Assembly: GCF_014636635.1 (NCBI RefSeq)
Contig: NZ_BMEO01000008.1
Location: 39,056 to 103,055 of the forward strand
Source of the DNA: Marinicella pacifica
GTDB taxonomy: Bacteria > Pseudomonadota > Gammaproteobacteria > Xanthomonadales > Marinicellaceae
Direction of reading: 5' to 3'
DNA: 64,000 nt
In this document: positions 35,330-45,758 of the stretch, one piece after another
Position numbering within the stretch: position 1 is the first letter of the stretch
Layout of the letters: each line of letters opens with the position of its first letter
The notes under the pieces: model-generated
The model's database searches: none
What the model was told of the DNA's origin: nothing
Seen by the model: only the letters and a program-made list of their open reading frames with translations
Made by a program: the position numbers and the translations under genes

Positions 35330-38300
35330 TTAGCGGGTGGCTGACACCAAATTACTCAAGGAATTAACCGCCACCATAACGGTGGCATAGTCAGCCTGTT
35401 TGTCGCTTTTAATGTTGGTCATGAGTTGCTTCATGTTATTGACCATTTTTTGCTGATCATGCAGCCACTGATCCATCACCGTTTGTGCTGATTTTTTGGT
35501 GCCATAGCGACGTATCAGCGCGGCAGTCAATTGCGCATGGTGTTCACTCAGATCGTCGCGCAAATCACCGCGGGCATGCACATGCCAATGGCTGTCCACC
35601 GGCAATTTTTCCACCATGCTGTTAAGCCACACTAAATTCAGGTATTGGCCCAGCGGGAAAAACATGTCAGCGGCACTTTTCACCGTCACCTGTTCGTCAT
35701 TGGCCACTTTCACCACATCCAGCGCGGCTTTGATATAGGGCAATGCGGCCAATTGCTGCGCGATGTTTTTATGAAAGCCGTTGTCCGTTAAATTTTTCTT
35801 CTCACGCTGATACAACTGCACATCCGCAGGGGTGATATGTTGATCAAAATTTGTCACAAATTGATTCACACCTGATTGCAGTTGTTCTAACTGAGCTTGT
35901 AAATCCAGACTGTGACCGATGTTATTCAATACCCAACGAACTGACTGCCGAACAAATGACCAGATGGCTTTCAGGGCTTTTAACTGCTCTTCTGCGCTGA
36001 CCACACTGTCATGATCATCAAGCGCTTGCCAAAGATTATTTAAATCAAACAATTCCACCACCAAAAAGTAAGCCAACGCAATGGCACTGACATCCGCCCC
36101 GGTGTCTTCATTCATGCGCATCATAAATGTGGCACCCATGCGATCAATGATTTGACTGGTTAAAACAGTGCCGATGATTTCTCGTTTCAGCTGGTGGTTT
36201 TGCAGGTATTTGGCATCCACTGATTGTAATTGTTTGGGAAAATAATGCACCATCACATCAGCCAACCAGGGATCATCCAGAACCTCAGATGCCAACAATT
36301 GCTTGTATAAATCAATTTTGGAATAGGATAACACCACACACAATTCAGGACTGTACAGACCTTCGCCATTTTGCTGGCGGGTCTTTAACGCCGCTTCTGA
36401 AGGTAAATATTCAATTTCCCGGTCTAAAAGACCTTTATTTTCCAGGGTCTTAATCAGGTGGGCTTTGGCCCCGATGCGCTCGGCACTGACATGCAGCATG
36501 AAAGACAGGATTTTGTTCTGCCGATAATTATTGGTGAGCACCAAACGGGACACTTCATCGGTCATGTCTTTCAAAAGATCATTGCGCGCCGCCAGGTCCA
36601 TGCCGCCATCTTTCATAATCTGTTGCAATAAAATCTTGATGTTGACCTCATGGTCAGAGCAATCCACGCCGGCAGAATTATCGATAAAGTCGGCATTGCA
36701 ACGGCCACCGGTTTTGGCATATTCAATCCGACCGCGCTGGGTCATGCCAAGATTGCCACCTTCACCAAACACCCGACATCGCAATTCAGCACCATTCACC
36801 CGTAAAATGTTGTTGGCACTGTCACCCACATCAGCATGGGTCTCTTCACTGCTTTTCACATAGGTGCCGATGCCGCCGTTCCAGATAAGATCCACCTCTG
36901 ATTGCAACAGTTTTTTAATCAACTCCTGCGGCGCGATATCATCTTGTTTTAACTTAAGCCATTCTTTGACTTCAGTGGACAAAGGAATCGCTTTATCAAA
37001 CCGCGAATAAACACCGCCGCCTTTGGAAATCAGTTTTTTATCATAATCATCCCAGGTGGAGCGCGGCATTTCAAACAAGCGTTTACGCTCTTTCCAGGAA
37101 CTGGCTGAATCGGGGTTGGGGTCAAGGAATATATGCATGTGGTTGAAAGCCGCTTTCAGACAAATGTGTTTTGATAACAACATACCGTTACCAAACACAT
37201 CACCACCCATATCGCCGATACCGACCACTGAAAAGTCCTGCTTTTGGGAATCGATGCCCATTTCTCTAAAATGACGTTTCACCGATTCCCAGGCACCGCG
37301 TGCAGTTATGCCCATGCCTTTGTGGTCATAACCGGCTGAGCCGCCTGAGGCAAAGGCATCGCCCAGCCAAAAACCACGTTCCGTGGAAATGGCGTTGGCG
37401 ATATCCGAAAAGGTGGCCGTGCCTTTGTCCGCCGCCACCACCAAATACGGATCATCACCGTCATAACGCACCACATTATCCGGATGGGCCACTTTCTCGT
37501 TGACAATGTTATCGGTGATGTCCAGCATCGAGCCGATAAAAATCTGGTAACAGCGCTTCACTTCTGCCATCACGGTGTCCCGGTCACCCTGCGGCAGGTT
37601 TTTCACCACAAAACCGCCTTTCGAGCCCACCGGTACAATAATCGAATTTTTAACATGTTGTGCTTTGGTCAACCCCAACACTTCGGTTCTGAAATCTTCA
37701 TAGCGATCAGACCAGCGCAAACCACCGCGAGCCACTTCACCCATCCGCAAATGAATGGCTTCCACATCCGGAGAATAAACAAAGATTTCACGGAACGGTA
37801 CCGGTTTGGGTAAGAAAGAAATGGCGGCAGAATTTATTTTGATACTCATCGCCGGCTTAAACTGATCCGTGTCATCTTTTTGGAAAAAATTGGTGCGCAA
37901 AATGGCCCGAATGGTCTCCATGACATAGCGAATAATCCGGTCTTCATCCTGAGATTTAACACTCACCAACAACGCGTTAATGGCTTTTTCCACCTTATCG
38001 GCAAGACTCTCACGGTCTAATTTTCGGCTGCGGAAATATTTATCCACACAGGCCTGCTGGTTGTCATTTAATTTAATATTCAGATGATTTAATTGATCAC
38101 CGAATTTTTGTTTAAAGACCTTAAAATATTCCCGGATTTCGGCAGCATCCAGCTGATCCAGCGCAGGACTTAATCGAATCGTGAACAACTCCACCAGCCA
38201 GCGACTGATGTGCGGCTGATTAACCAACGCTTTGACAATGTAATCTCGACTGTATGGTAAGCCGGTTTGTAACAAGTATTTAACCAGCCCATTAATAAAA

Positions 38301-40246
38301 TAGATTTGACGCCAGTTTAGGCCACCCAAGATAACCAATTTATTCAACGGATTAGAACTCAGTTGATTGCGTGACACTTTAGCAAAGGTGCTGTGAAAGC
38401 GTTCCCGCACCAGCTCTAATTTTAAAGCGGCGCCGGAAGCCAGGTTTAAGTCAAAATCCTGCACCCAAATGACACGGCCATCAGCAAGACGCCACTCATA
38501 AGGCCGTTCACTGACCACCTGCAAACCTAAATTTTCAAGATCAGGCAACACTTCACTTAAGGGCATGGTTTTATTAAAGCGAAACACCTTAAACCGAAAT
38601 TCACCCTGATGTTTAACCCGGGGCATATAGAGGCTGACACGCAAATCCTCATCATTCTCCAGTTTATTGGCATGTTCAACATCGTATGAGGCCACCCGTG
38701 GGCTGACATCTTCCGTGTAAGCCACGGGAAATGCGCCTTTAAATTTACTGATTAAATTTTGGGCCTGCTCCATCCCAAACCGTTCAATCAATACCATGCG
38801 CAGTTGATCTTCCCAGGTTTTGACTTCTTCGATAACATCCTGTTTTAATTGAGCCAGCAAAGTATCGTCAAATTGTTGAACATCTCGAATCACCAGATAC
38901 AGGCGGGCATAATGGGAATCATCAATCGAAACAGCATATTCCACTTCAACGCCGTCCACCGCACGCGTCACCAGATCCTGAATTTTATGCCGCACTTTGG
39001 TGTTAAACAAATCCCGCGGCACATAAATCATAAAAGAAGCGTATCGACCAAATTTATCCACCCGGGCAATCACCTGGGTGGTCACCTTTTCCTGTATAGC
39101 CAGCGACTGATAAATGGCATAGAACAATTCTTTGGTATTACTTTGCATCACCTCATCCCGTGGAAAGCTGTCAATGATATGTATCAACATTTTTTCGGAA
39201 TGGGAATTGGCTTCAAAATCAAATTGCTTAATCAGTTGTTTGATTTTGGTTTTGATGTAAGGAATTTCAGCGGGGCTGGTATTGGTGGCTTGTGAAGTGA
39301 ACAAACCTATAAAACGGTGCTCGGCCACCACATCGCCGTCGGCATTGGTTTCCAGCACGCCAATATAGTCCAGGTTACCTTTGCGGTGAATTTTTGATAG
39401 TTTATTGACTTTGGTTAATACCACCAGGTCAGATTGTTTTTTGACTTTATAATCACTGACTTTTATTTGACTGGCATCATTCTTATCGGCATCCAGTTCA
39501 GGCCGCAACAGACCCAAACCGGATTGTTTATCAGCCACCAAATAATCTTTTTTCTTTTCATAGTGGCGGTAGCCGAGAAAGGTGAAATTATCAGCCGCCA
39601 ACCATGCGATAAATTTTTGCTGGGCTTTGCGGGTACCGCTATCTCCCAAATCACCGAGTTTTGATTGCGCAGTTTCCAATTGTGACAGCATCGGCTTCCA
39701 ATCCGCCACTGCACAGCGAATTTGACCAAAAACCCGGTTGAGATAATCCTGCAACTGCTGTCTTTCATTGTCATCATCAATTCTTGAAACCTCAATATAA
39801 ATTAATGATTTAAGCTGTACATTTTTATTTTTAGGTTTATCAATCAATACCCGGTCTTTATCCCGACCTTCGATTTGAATAATCGGGTGTGAAATCAATT
39901 TTACCTCAAGTCCAAACTCTGCACAGGCCATGGTCGCTGAATCCACCAGGAATGGAATGTTGTCATTGACCAAAAATATATGCGAAACCGTCGGGTCATC
40001 GGCCAGATGGGTGACTTCAATCACCGGTTTTTTCAGGCTTGATTCGCTCATAATGCCAATCATGCGGGTCATCACTTCAACCCAATAGTCAATATCATGT
40101 GAAGTGACTTCTTCCATGGTCATGTGGGTAAACAATTGTTTCGCCAGTTGCTCAGCACTTTGGGCGTAGGGGTATTTGTTTTTTCTGATGTGGGCGGCAA
40201 ATTTCTTGATGAATTTTTTATGCTCAGAAGTCAATAAAGAATGCAT
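35330..40246 (-). CDS. gdhB: NAD-specific glutamate dehydrogenase, large (GDH180) type
   Basis: 1,638 residues from the ATG at 40246, preceded by AGGAAAG; an upstream in-frame TTG at 40309 lacks this. The long N-terminal regulatory region (ACT-like segments, about 1-650) is followed by the catalytic core, with RSDRYEDFRTEVLGLTKAQHVKNS, PVGSKGGFVVKN and NSAGVDCSDHEVNIKILL, and a long helical C-terminal domain. It deaminates glutamate to 2-oxoglutarate with NAD. Monocistronic with a strong terminator. Divergent from the arsR-metH operon across 277 bp. Confidence 0.96.
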   Translation of the reverse strand: MHSLLTSEHKKFIKKFAAHIRKNKYPYAQSAEQLAKQLFTHMTMEEVTSHDIDYWVEVMTRMIGIMSESSLKKPVIEVTHLADDPTVSHIFLVNDNIPFLVDSATMACAEFGLEVKLISHPIIQIEGRDKDRVLIDKPKNKNVQLKSLIYIEVSRIDDDNERQQLQDYLNRVFGQIRCAVADWKPMLSQLETAQSKLGDLGDSGTRKAQQKFIAWLAADNFTFLGYRHYEKKKDYLVADKQSGLGLLRPELDADKNDASQIKVSDYKVKKQSDLVVLTKVNKLSKIHRKGNLDYIGVLETNADGDVVAEHRFIGLFTSQATNTSPAEIPYIKTKIKQLIKQFDFEANSHSEKMLIHIIDSFPRDEVMQSNTKELFYAIYQSLAIQEKVTTQVIARVDKFGRYASFMIYVPRDLFNTKVRHKIQDLVTRAVDGVEVEYAVSIDDSHYARLYLVIRDVQQFDDTLLAQLKQDVIEEVKTWEDQLRMVLIERFGMEQAQNLISKFKGAFPVAYTEDVSPRVASYDVEHANKLENDEDLRVSLYMPRVKHQGEFRFKVFRFNKTMPLSEVLPDLENLGLQVVSERPYEWRLADGRVIWVQDFDLNLASGAALKLELVRERFHSTFAKVSRNQLSSNPLNKLVILGGLNWRQIYFINGLVKYLLQTGLPYSRDYIVKALVNQPHISRWLVELFTIRLSPALDQLDAAEIREYFKVFKQKFGDQLNHLNIKLNDNQQACVDKYFRSRKLDRESLADKVEKAINALLVSVKSQDEDRIIRYVMETIRAILRTNFFQKDDTDQFKPAMSIKINSAAISFLPKPVPFREIFVYSPDVEAIHLRMGEVARGGLRWSDRYEDFRTEVLGLTKAQHVKNSIIVPVGSKGGFVVKNLPQGDRDTVMAEVKRCYQIFIGSMLDITDNIVNEKVAHPDNVVRYDGDDPYLVVAADKGTATFSDIANAISTERGFWLGDAFASGGSAGYDHKGMGITARGAWESVKRHFREMGIDSQKQDFSVVGIGDMGGDVFGNGMLLSKHICLKAAFNHMHIFLDPNPDSASSWKERKRLFEMPRSTWDDYDKKLISKGGGVYSRFDKAIPLSTEVKEWLKLKQDDIAPQELIKKLLQSEVDLIWNGGIGTYVKSSEETHADVGDSANNILRVNGAELRCRVFGEGGNLGMTQRGRIEYAKTGGRCNADFIDNSAGVDCSDHEVNIKILLQQIMKDGGMDLAARNDLLKDMTDEVSRLVLTNNYRQNKILSFMLHVSAERIGAKAHLIKTLENKGLLDREIEYLPSEAALKTRQQNGEGLYSPELCVVLSYSKIDLYKQLLASEVLDDPWLADVMVHYFPKQLQSVDAKYLQNHQLKREIIGTVLTSQIIDRMGATFMMRMNEDTGADVSAIALAYFLVVELFDLNNLWQALDDHDSVVSAEEQLKALKAIWSFVRQSVRWVLNNIGHSLDLQAQLEQLQSGVNQFVTNFDQHITPADVQLYQREKKNLTDNGFHKNIAQQLAALPYIKAALDVVKVANDEQVTVKSAADMFFPLGQYLNLVWLNSMVEKLPVDSHWHVHARGDLRDDLSEHHAQLTAALIRRYGTKKSAQTVMDQWLHDQQKMVNNMKQLMTNIKSDKQADYATVMVAVNSLSNLVSATR

Positions 40247-40393
40247 ATATATCTTTCCTGTGTCCGAATATAGTGAATAGTCGGCATCACGTTTAATTAA
40301 AAAAATCAACGATTCAGTCTGCGTAACAGGACTGAAATAACTTACCGAATTGTAACTTTTTAACCAATGAAAAGGTAGGTTGAAAAGCGCTAT

Positions 40394-40439
40394 TTAATGG
40401 TTGTTTGATATCCGACAAACCACGCGGATTAACCATTGA
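40394..40439. promoter_or_regulatory. Nested inverted repeats in the gdhB/metH divergent region
   Basis: Outer arms AATGGTT (40396-40402) and AACCATT (40431-40437) are perfect 7-bp complements; inner arms GTTTG (40403-40407) and CAAAC (40416-40420) are 5-bp complements. The structure sits mid-way between two divergent genes. It may be an operator or an RNA fold in either leader. Confidence 0.35.
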
Positions 40440-40523
40440 CAGAAAATCACCAAAATTTAGGCTTGTAATTTAAACAAATCCCACTAAAATCCATCATATC
40501 CCTTTATTCGTATATAAAGATAT

Positions 40524-41444
40524 ATGGAACTCAACGAATTATTTAAACTACTGTCCGATGAATCACGGATTCGCTTGTTATTGCTGTTGCAGGACAACGA
40601 ACTGACTGTGGCAGAAATGGCAGAAATAACGCAAATGCCGCAGCCAAGGGTATCCACCCATTTATCTTTATTGCGTCAGAGTGATTTGGTGATTGTGCGT
40701 AAACAAGGTGTGTTCGCCTATTACCGCATAAACAACGGCACTTTTGATGCGCGTCACCCCGATTTTTTAAACTTACTGATCGCTCATTACCGTGACCATG
40801 CTTTAATCAAACAAGATTTAAGACGACTCGATCAGGTTTTAAACCAGAAAGCCAAAAGCAATCAATGGGTGGACAGTGTCGCCGGTGACATGGAGCGACA
40901 TTATTCTCCGGGCCGCACCTGGGAAGCCACCACCCGCTTAATTGCCCGCATGATTCAGCTGAATAAAGTACTGGACATTGGTTCCGGTGACGGTGTGCTG
41001 GCTGAACTCATGGCACCGCAGTGCCAAGAATACACCTGTGTTGATAATAACCACAAAGCCATGCAGGCGGCACAAAACCGCTTACAACATTTAAACAATG
41101 TTCAATTTTCAGAAGCCGACATGCATGATCTGCCGTTTCAGGACAATCAATTTGATTGTGTGTTGCTGTTACAGGTATTGACTTATGCCGAAGACCCCAA
41201 AAAAACCATATCTGAAGCGGTTCGGGTCACCCAACCCGGCGGTCGCATTATACTGGCTACCTTAAATAAACACGCTCACCGTCATGTTAAAAAGGAATAC
41301 GGCCACATTCATATGGGGTTCAAACCAAGCACCATAGAAAACTACTTTTTAAAGCAAAATTGTCAGTCAGCAGAAGCCCGCATTACTTCACAGGAACAAC
41401 GTTTACCCCATTTTGAAATCATCACCGCCGAGGCCGTTAAATGA
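40524..41444 (+). CDS. ArsR-family regulator fused to SAM-dependent methyltransferase (SahR-like candidate)
   Basis: 306 residues. The N-terminal winged helix (1-95) has [41 protein letters not shown] (recognition helix [11 protein letters not shown]). No metal-binding cysteines of the ArsR/SmtB type are seen. The C-terminal class I methyltransferase domain has [14 protein letters not shown] and a Y/F-rich core. It overlaps metH by 4 bp. ArsR-type sensors of S-adenosylhomocysteine that control methionine genes are known in proteobacteria, so this domain may sense SAM or SAH rather than methylate. A short AT-rich inverted repeat, TATAT-AAAG-ATATA, spans its own start codon (40511-40524). Confidence 0.85.
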   Translation: MELNELFKLLSDESRIRLLLLLQDNELTVAEMAEITQMPQPRVSTHLSLLRQSDLVIVRKQGVFAYYRINNGTFDARHPDFLNLLIAHYRDHALIKQDLRRLDQVLNQKAKSNQWVDSVAGDMERHYSPGRTWEATTRLIARMIQLNKVLDIGSGDGVLAELMAPQCQEYTCVDNNHKAMQAAQNRLQHLNNVQFSEADMHDLPFQDNQFDCVLLLQVLTYAEDPKKTISEAVRVTQPGGRIILATLNKHAHRHVKKEYGHIHMGFKPSTIENYFLKQNCQSAEARITSQEQRLPHFEIITAEAVK

Positions 41445-44400
41445 GCAGCATTCGTCAAGCCCTCACCAAAGCCGTTAATGAACGAATTCTGTTACTGGAT
41501 TCCGCCATGGGCACCATGATTCAGCAATTAAAACTCACTGAATCTGATTTTCGCGGGACCCTGTTTAAAGAGCACAGCACTGATTTAAAAGGTAACAACG
41601 ATATTTTATCCCTGACCCAAGGCGATTTAATCCGTAATTTGCACGAGCAAAATCTGGCGGCCGGCAGTGATTTAATTGAAACAAACACCTTTAACGCCAC
41701 TCGCATCGCACAAGCCGATTACGGTACTGAAGATTACAGCTATGCCATTAACAAGGCCGCCGCCGAGTTGGCTAAACAAGCCTGTGATCAATACAGCACA
41801 GCAGACAAACCACGTTGGGTGGTGGGTGTTCTTGGCCCCACCAACCGCACCGCATCCATTTCACCGGATATTAATCGGCCTGAATTTCGTAATGTGACTT
41901 TTCAAGAGCTCACCGATGCCTATAGTGAAGCGGTGAATGGTCTGTTAGATGGTGGTGCAGACATTTTGATGGTAGAAACCATTTTCGACACGCTGAATGC
42001 CAAAGCCTGTTTGTTTGCCATCCAAACCCGATTAGATGAGCGCCAGATTGACGTACCACTGATGATTTCAGGCACCATTGTTGATGCCAGTGGCCGGACT
42101 TTATCCGGTCAAACCCTGACCGCCTTTTACCATGCCATACGCCACGCCAAACCGTTCAGTATCGGCCTGAACTGTGCGCTGGGCGCGGATGATCTGATTC
42201 CCTATATCAAAGAACTGAATGATATCTGCGAATGTTATGTCAGCGTCCACCCGAATGCCGGTCTGCCCAATGAACTGGGTGAGTATGACCAGAGTCCTGA
42301 GCAGATGGCCACGATTTTAAAGCACATGATTGACCGCCGACATATCAATATCATGGGCGGCTGTTGTGGCACAACACCTGAGCACATTGCGGCCATGGTA
42401 GCGTTACCACTTAAAAATAATGGCCGTCCCCTCCCCCAATTTAAACCAATGTGTCGCTTATCAGGTTTAGAACCACTCACCATCACACCCAATATTAATT
42501 TTATCAATGTTGGTGAACGCACCAATGTCACCGGTTCAGCCAAATTTAAACGCCTGATTAAAGAGGATAAACTCAGCGAAGCGGTGGAGGTGGCCCAACA
42601 ACAGGTGGATAACGGTGCCCAGATTATTGATATCAATATGGATGAGGGACTACTGGATTCTGAAGAAGTGATGGCGACATTTTTGAAATTGATCGCCTCA
42701 GAACCCAACATTTCAAAAGTCCCCATTATGCTCGATTCTTCAAAATGGAGCGTACTGGAAACCGGCTTACAACTGATTCAGGGCAAAGGCGTTATCAATT
42801 CCATCAGCCTCAAAGAAGGCGAAGAAGAGTTTTTACAGCATGCCCGCCTGGCCATGAAATATGGCGCAGCGGTGATTGTCATGGCGTTTGATGAACAAGG
42901 TCAAGCCGATAATCTGCAGCGGCGCATAGAAATTTGTCAGCGTTGTTATGATTTACTGACACAAGAAATTAATTTCCCGCCGGAAGACATTATTTTTGAC
43001 CCCAATATCTTTGCCATCGGCACCGGGATTGCCGAGCACAATAATTATGGTGTGGATTTTATCGAAGCCACCCGCTGGATTAAAAAAAACCTGCCGCATG
43101 TGCATGTTTCCGGCGGTGTGTCCAATATTTCTTTTTCTTTCCGGGGCAATAATCCGCTGCGTGAAGCGATTCATTCGGTGTTTTTATACCATGCCATCAA
43201 GGCCGGCATGGACATGGGCATTGTTAATGCGGGGCAACTGACCGTTTACGATGATATTCCGACACATATTCGGGATAAAATTGAAGACCTGTTGTTTAAC
43301 CGTGACCCTGATGCCACCGAAGATTTGATGGTGTTGGCGGAAGAATTGCAAAAAAGCCAAACCGATGACAGTGACAAAAATGCCTGGCGTGATTTACCGA
43401 TTAATGAACGCATCAGTCATTCCCTGGTACACGGTATCAGTGATTATATTGAACAGGATGCGGAGCAAGCCAGGAAAGCGCTGGATGAACCGCTGGAGGT
43501 GATTGAGGGGCCGCTGATGGATGGTATGAATGTGGTCGGTGATTTATTTGGTGCCGGCAAAATGTTTCTGCCACAAGTGGTGAAATCCGCGCGGGTAATG
43601 AAAAAAGCGGTGGCTTATCTGACACCTTTTATCGAAGCCAAAAAAGGCCGCCAACAAACCAAAGGCAAAGTGGTGTTGGCCACGGTCAAAGGCGATGTCC
43701 ATGACATCGGAAAAAATATTGTCGGCGTGGTGCTGGGCTGTAATAACTACGAAATCATTGATCTTGGTGTGATGGTGCCGGCCCAGAAAATCCTCGACAC
43801 CGCGATTGAACAGAATGCCGACATTGTGGGCCTTTCCGGCCTGATCACACCCTCATTGGATGAAATGTGCTATGTGGCTGAACTGATGCAGGAACGCGGC
43901 ATGAGCTTACCCCTGATGATTGGCGGTGCCACCACCTCACGCACCCACACCGCGATAAAAATCGAACCGGGTTATGAGCACGCCACGGTGTGGGTCAAAG
44001 ACGCTTCCCGCGCAGTTAATGTGGTCCAAAAATTATTGTCTGAAAAAGACCGAAATGATTTCTGTCAGGACATAAAAAACCAGTACGAAGAACTCAGGGA
44101 ACGACGTAAAAACCGGGATCAACATAAAAAACTGATTTCTTTACAAGCCGCCCGTGATAATGCCTTACAACTGGATTGGACTCACTACCAACCACCGAAA
44201 CCGAGCTTCACCGGCATTAAAGTCATCAAAAACACGCCCATCGAGGATTTAAAACCCTTTATTGACTGGACACCGTTTTTTCAGGCCTGGGAATTACACG
44301 GCAAATACCCGGCCATTTTAGACGATGAACTGGTGGGTGAAAGTGCCCGTGAGTTGTTCCGGGACGCACAAACCATGCTGCAACAAATCATCGATCACAA

Positions 44401-45088
44401 GTGGCTGTCTTTAGAAGCCGTGATTGGTTTTTTCCCGGCGTACCGAGACGGTGATGATGTTATCATCGAACATCAAAAACAAAGCCATCGGCTTTTGAAC
44501 CTGCGCCAACAAGCCGACAAACCCAAAGCCAACTTGTGCTTAAGCGATTTTATCGCCCCCAAAGACAGTGGCGTGCAAGATTATATCGGCGCCTTTGCAG
44601 TCACCGCCGGAGTCGGCATTGAACCGCATATTGAGCGTTTTAAAGCCGATAATGACGACTATAAAGCCATCTTACTGAAAGCCCTGGCCGATCGTCTGGC
44701 TGAAAGTTACGCTGAATACATGCATCATCAGGTACGCACCCGCTATTGGGGCTACGCCGCCGATGAGGATTTAGACAACCAAGACCTGATAGATGAAAAG
44801 TACCGGGGCATCCGACCGGCACCGGGTTATCCCGCCTGCCCCAATCATCCACAAAAAGATGTGCTTTTTGATTTGCTCGAAGTCAGCCAACACACCGCCA
44901 TCGAACTTACTGAAGGCTATGCCATGTATCCGGCCTCCTCGGTCAGTGGTTTTTATTACGCGCACCCGGATTCACAATACTTCGTGGTCGGCAAAATTGA
45001 CGATGACCAAGCCCGGGATTATGCGCAAAGAGCCGGGATTTCTGAGGACAAAGCCCGTAAAATACTGAGAGCCAATTTATCAAGATAA
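41441..45088 (+). CDS. metH: Cobalamin-dependent methionine synthase
   Basis: 1,215 residues, full four-module enzyme. Homocysteine domain with zinc ligands in GLNCALG and [10 protein letters not shown] (1-340); pterin-binding domain starting at [16 protein letters not shown] (about 350-620); cobalamin cap and Rossmann domain with [10 protein letters not shown], whose His (about 755) coordinates cobalt; SAM-binding reactivation domain ending with [21 protein letters not shown]. It transfers methyl from methyl-tetrahydrofolate to homocysteine. Translated in overlap with its probable regulator; no space for a cobalamin riboswitch directly upstream. Confidence 0.97.
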   Translation: MSSIRQALTKAVNERILLLDSAMGTMIQQLKLTESDFRGTLFKEHSTDLKGNNDILSLTQGDLIRNLHEQNLAAGSDLIETNTFNATRIAQADYGTEDYSYAINKAAAELAKQACDQYSTADKPRWVVGVLGPTNRTASISPDINRPEFRNVTFQELTDAYSEAVNGLLDGGADILMVETIFDTLNAKACLFAIQTRLDERQIDVPLMISGTIVDASGRTLSGQTLTAFYHAIRHAKPFSIGLNCALGADDLIPYIKELNDICECYVSVHPNAGLPNELGEYDQSPEQMATILKHMIDRRHINIMGGCCGTTPEHIAAMVALPLKNNGRPLPQFKPMCRLSGLEPLTITPNINFINVGERTNVTGSAKFKRLIKEDKLSEAVEVAQQQVDNGAQIIDINMDEGLLDSEEVMATFLKLIASEPNISKVPIMLDSSKWSVLETGLQLIQGKGVINSISLKEGEEEFLQHARLAMKYGAAVIVMAFDEQGQADNLQRRIEICQRCYDLLTQEINFPPEDIIFDPNIFAIGTGIAEHNNYGVDFIEATRWIKKNLPHVHVSGGVSNISFSFRGNNPLREAIHSVFLYHAIKAGMDMGIVNAGQLTVYDDIPTHIRDKIEDLLFNRDPDATEDLMVLAEELQKSQTDDSDKNAWRDLPINERISHSLVHGISDYIEQDAEQARKALDEPLEVIEGPLMDGMNVVGDLFGAGKMFLPQVVKSARVMKKAVAYLTPFIEAKKGRQQTKGKVVLATVKGDVHDIGKNIVGVVLGCNNYEIIDLGVMVPAQKILDTAIEQNADIVGLSGLITPSLDEMCYVAELMQERGMSLPLMIGGATTSRTHTAIKIEPGYEHATVWVKDASRAVNVVQKLLSEKDRNDFCQDIKNQYEELRERRKNRDQHKKLISLQAARDNALQLDWTHYQPPKPSFTGIKVIKNTPIEDLKPFIDWTPFFQAWELHGKYPAILDDELVGESARELFRDAQTMLQQIIDHKWLSLEAVIGFFPAYRDGDDVIIEHQKQSHRLLNLRQQADKPKANLCLSDFIAPKDSGVQDYIGAFAVTAGVGIEPHIERFKADNDDYKAILLKALADRLAESYAEYMHHQVRTRYWGYAADEDLDNQDLIDEKYRGIRPAPGYPACPNHPQKDVLFDLLEVSQHTAIELTEGYAMYPASSVSGFYYAHPDSQYFVVGKIDDDQARDYAQRAGISEDKARKILRANLSR

Positions 45089-45098
45089 AGGTGATTAT

Positions 45099-45689
45099 AT
45101 GAGTTTTTACGAAATTGACGGTGTTAGACCGATTATCGATGACAGTAGTTTTGTACACCCAACGGCGTCCATTATCGGCCATGTCATTATCGGCAAGAAT
45201 TGTTACATCGGCCCCCATGCCAGTTTGCGTGGAGATTACGGTCGCATTGTGCTTGAAGATGGTGTCAACGTGCAAGACGGCTGCATTGCCCATTCCTTTC
45301 CGGGCGGTGAAACCCGTATCTGCAAAAACGGCCACATCAGCCACGGTGCGGTGTTACACGGCTGTGTCATTGGTGAAAACACCATGGTCGGTATTCAAAC
45401 CGTGATTATGGATAACGCCGAAATCGGCGCTGAATGTATTATCGGTGCATTAAGTTATGTTAAACCCGGTTTCAAAGCCCCCGACCGCAGCATCATCCAC
45501 GGCTCCCCGGCTGAAGTCAAACGCGCTGTTAAAGACCATGAACTCGAATGGAAAACCCGCGGCACCCAAGTCTACCAAAACCTCACCGAACGCTGCCTCA
45601 AAAGCTTCCGCGCCTGCCAACCCCTGAACGATGAAAACCAGCAAAAGCAAGATCTCGATGCGCCAAGCTTTAAACCCATAAAAAAATAA
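45099..45689 (+). CDS. PaaY/CaiE-like hexapeptide-repeat protein
   Basis: 196 residues, left-handed beta-helix. Hexapeptide coils run through IIGHVIIGKNCYIGPHASLRGD, then the gamma-carbonic-anhydrase-type histidines in CIAHSFPGGE and GHISHGAVLHGC. The C-terminal helix EWKTRGTQVYQNLTERC closely follows PaaY/CaiE proteins. PaaY is a thioesterase of phenylacetate catabolism, but no paa or cai genes are near. It lies 10 bp after metH, so it is probably co-transcribed. Carbonic-anhydrase or thioesterase activity is possible; the role here is unclear. Confidence 0.85.
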   Translation: MSFYEIDGVRPIIDDSSFVHPTASIIGHVIIGKNCYIGPHASLRGDYGRIVLEDGVNVQDGCIAHSFPGGETRICKNGHISHGAVLHGCVIGENTMVGIQTVIMDNAEIGAECIIGALSYVKPGFKAPDRSIIHGSPAEVKRAVKDHELEWKTRGTQVYQNLTERCLKSFRACQPLNDENQQKQDLDAPSFKPIKK

Positions 45690-45758
45690 AATGCTCTCAC
45701 ACTAGAATCACAGTAAACACAGCGAATATCTATTTGGCGCTGAATCTTACAAATAATA

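Noticed and set aside
40247..40309. N-terminal extension of glutamate dehydrogenase from a TTG
   Set aside because: AGGAAAG is well placed for the ATG at 40246 and the extension has no homology character that I recognise.
41200..41445. Cobalamin or SAM riboswitch upstream of metH
   Set aside because: metH overlaps the regulator gene by 4 bp, so there is no leader; the 277-bp region before the regulator shows no B12-box-like sequence that I can recognise.
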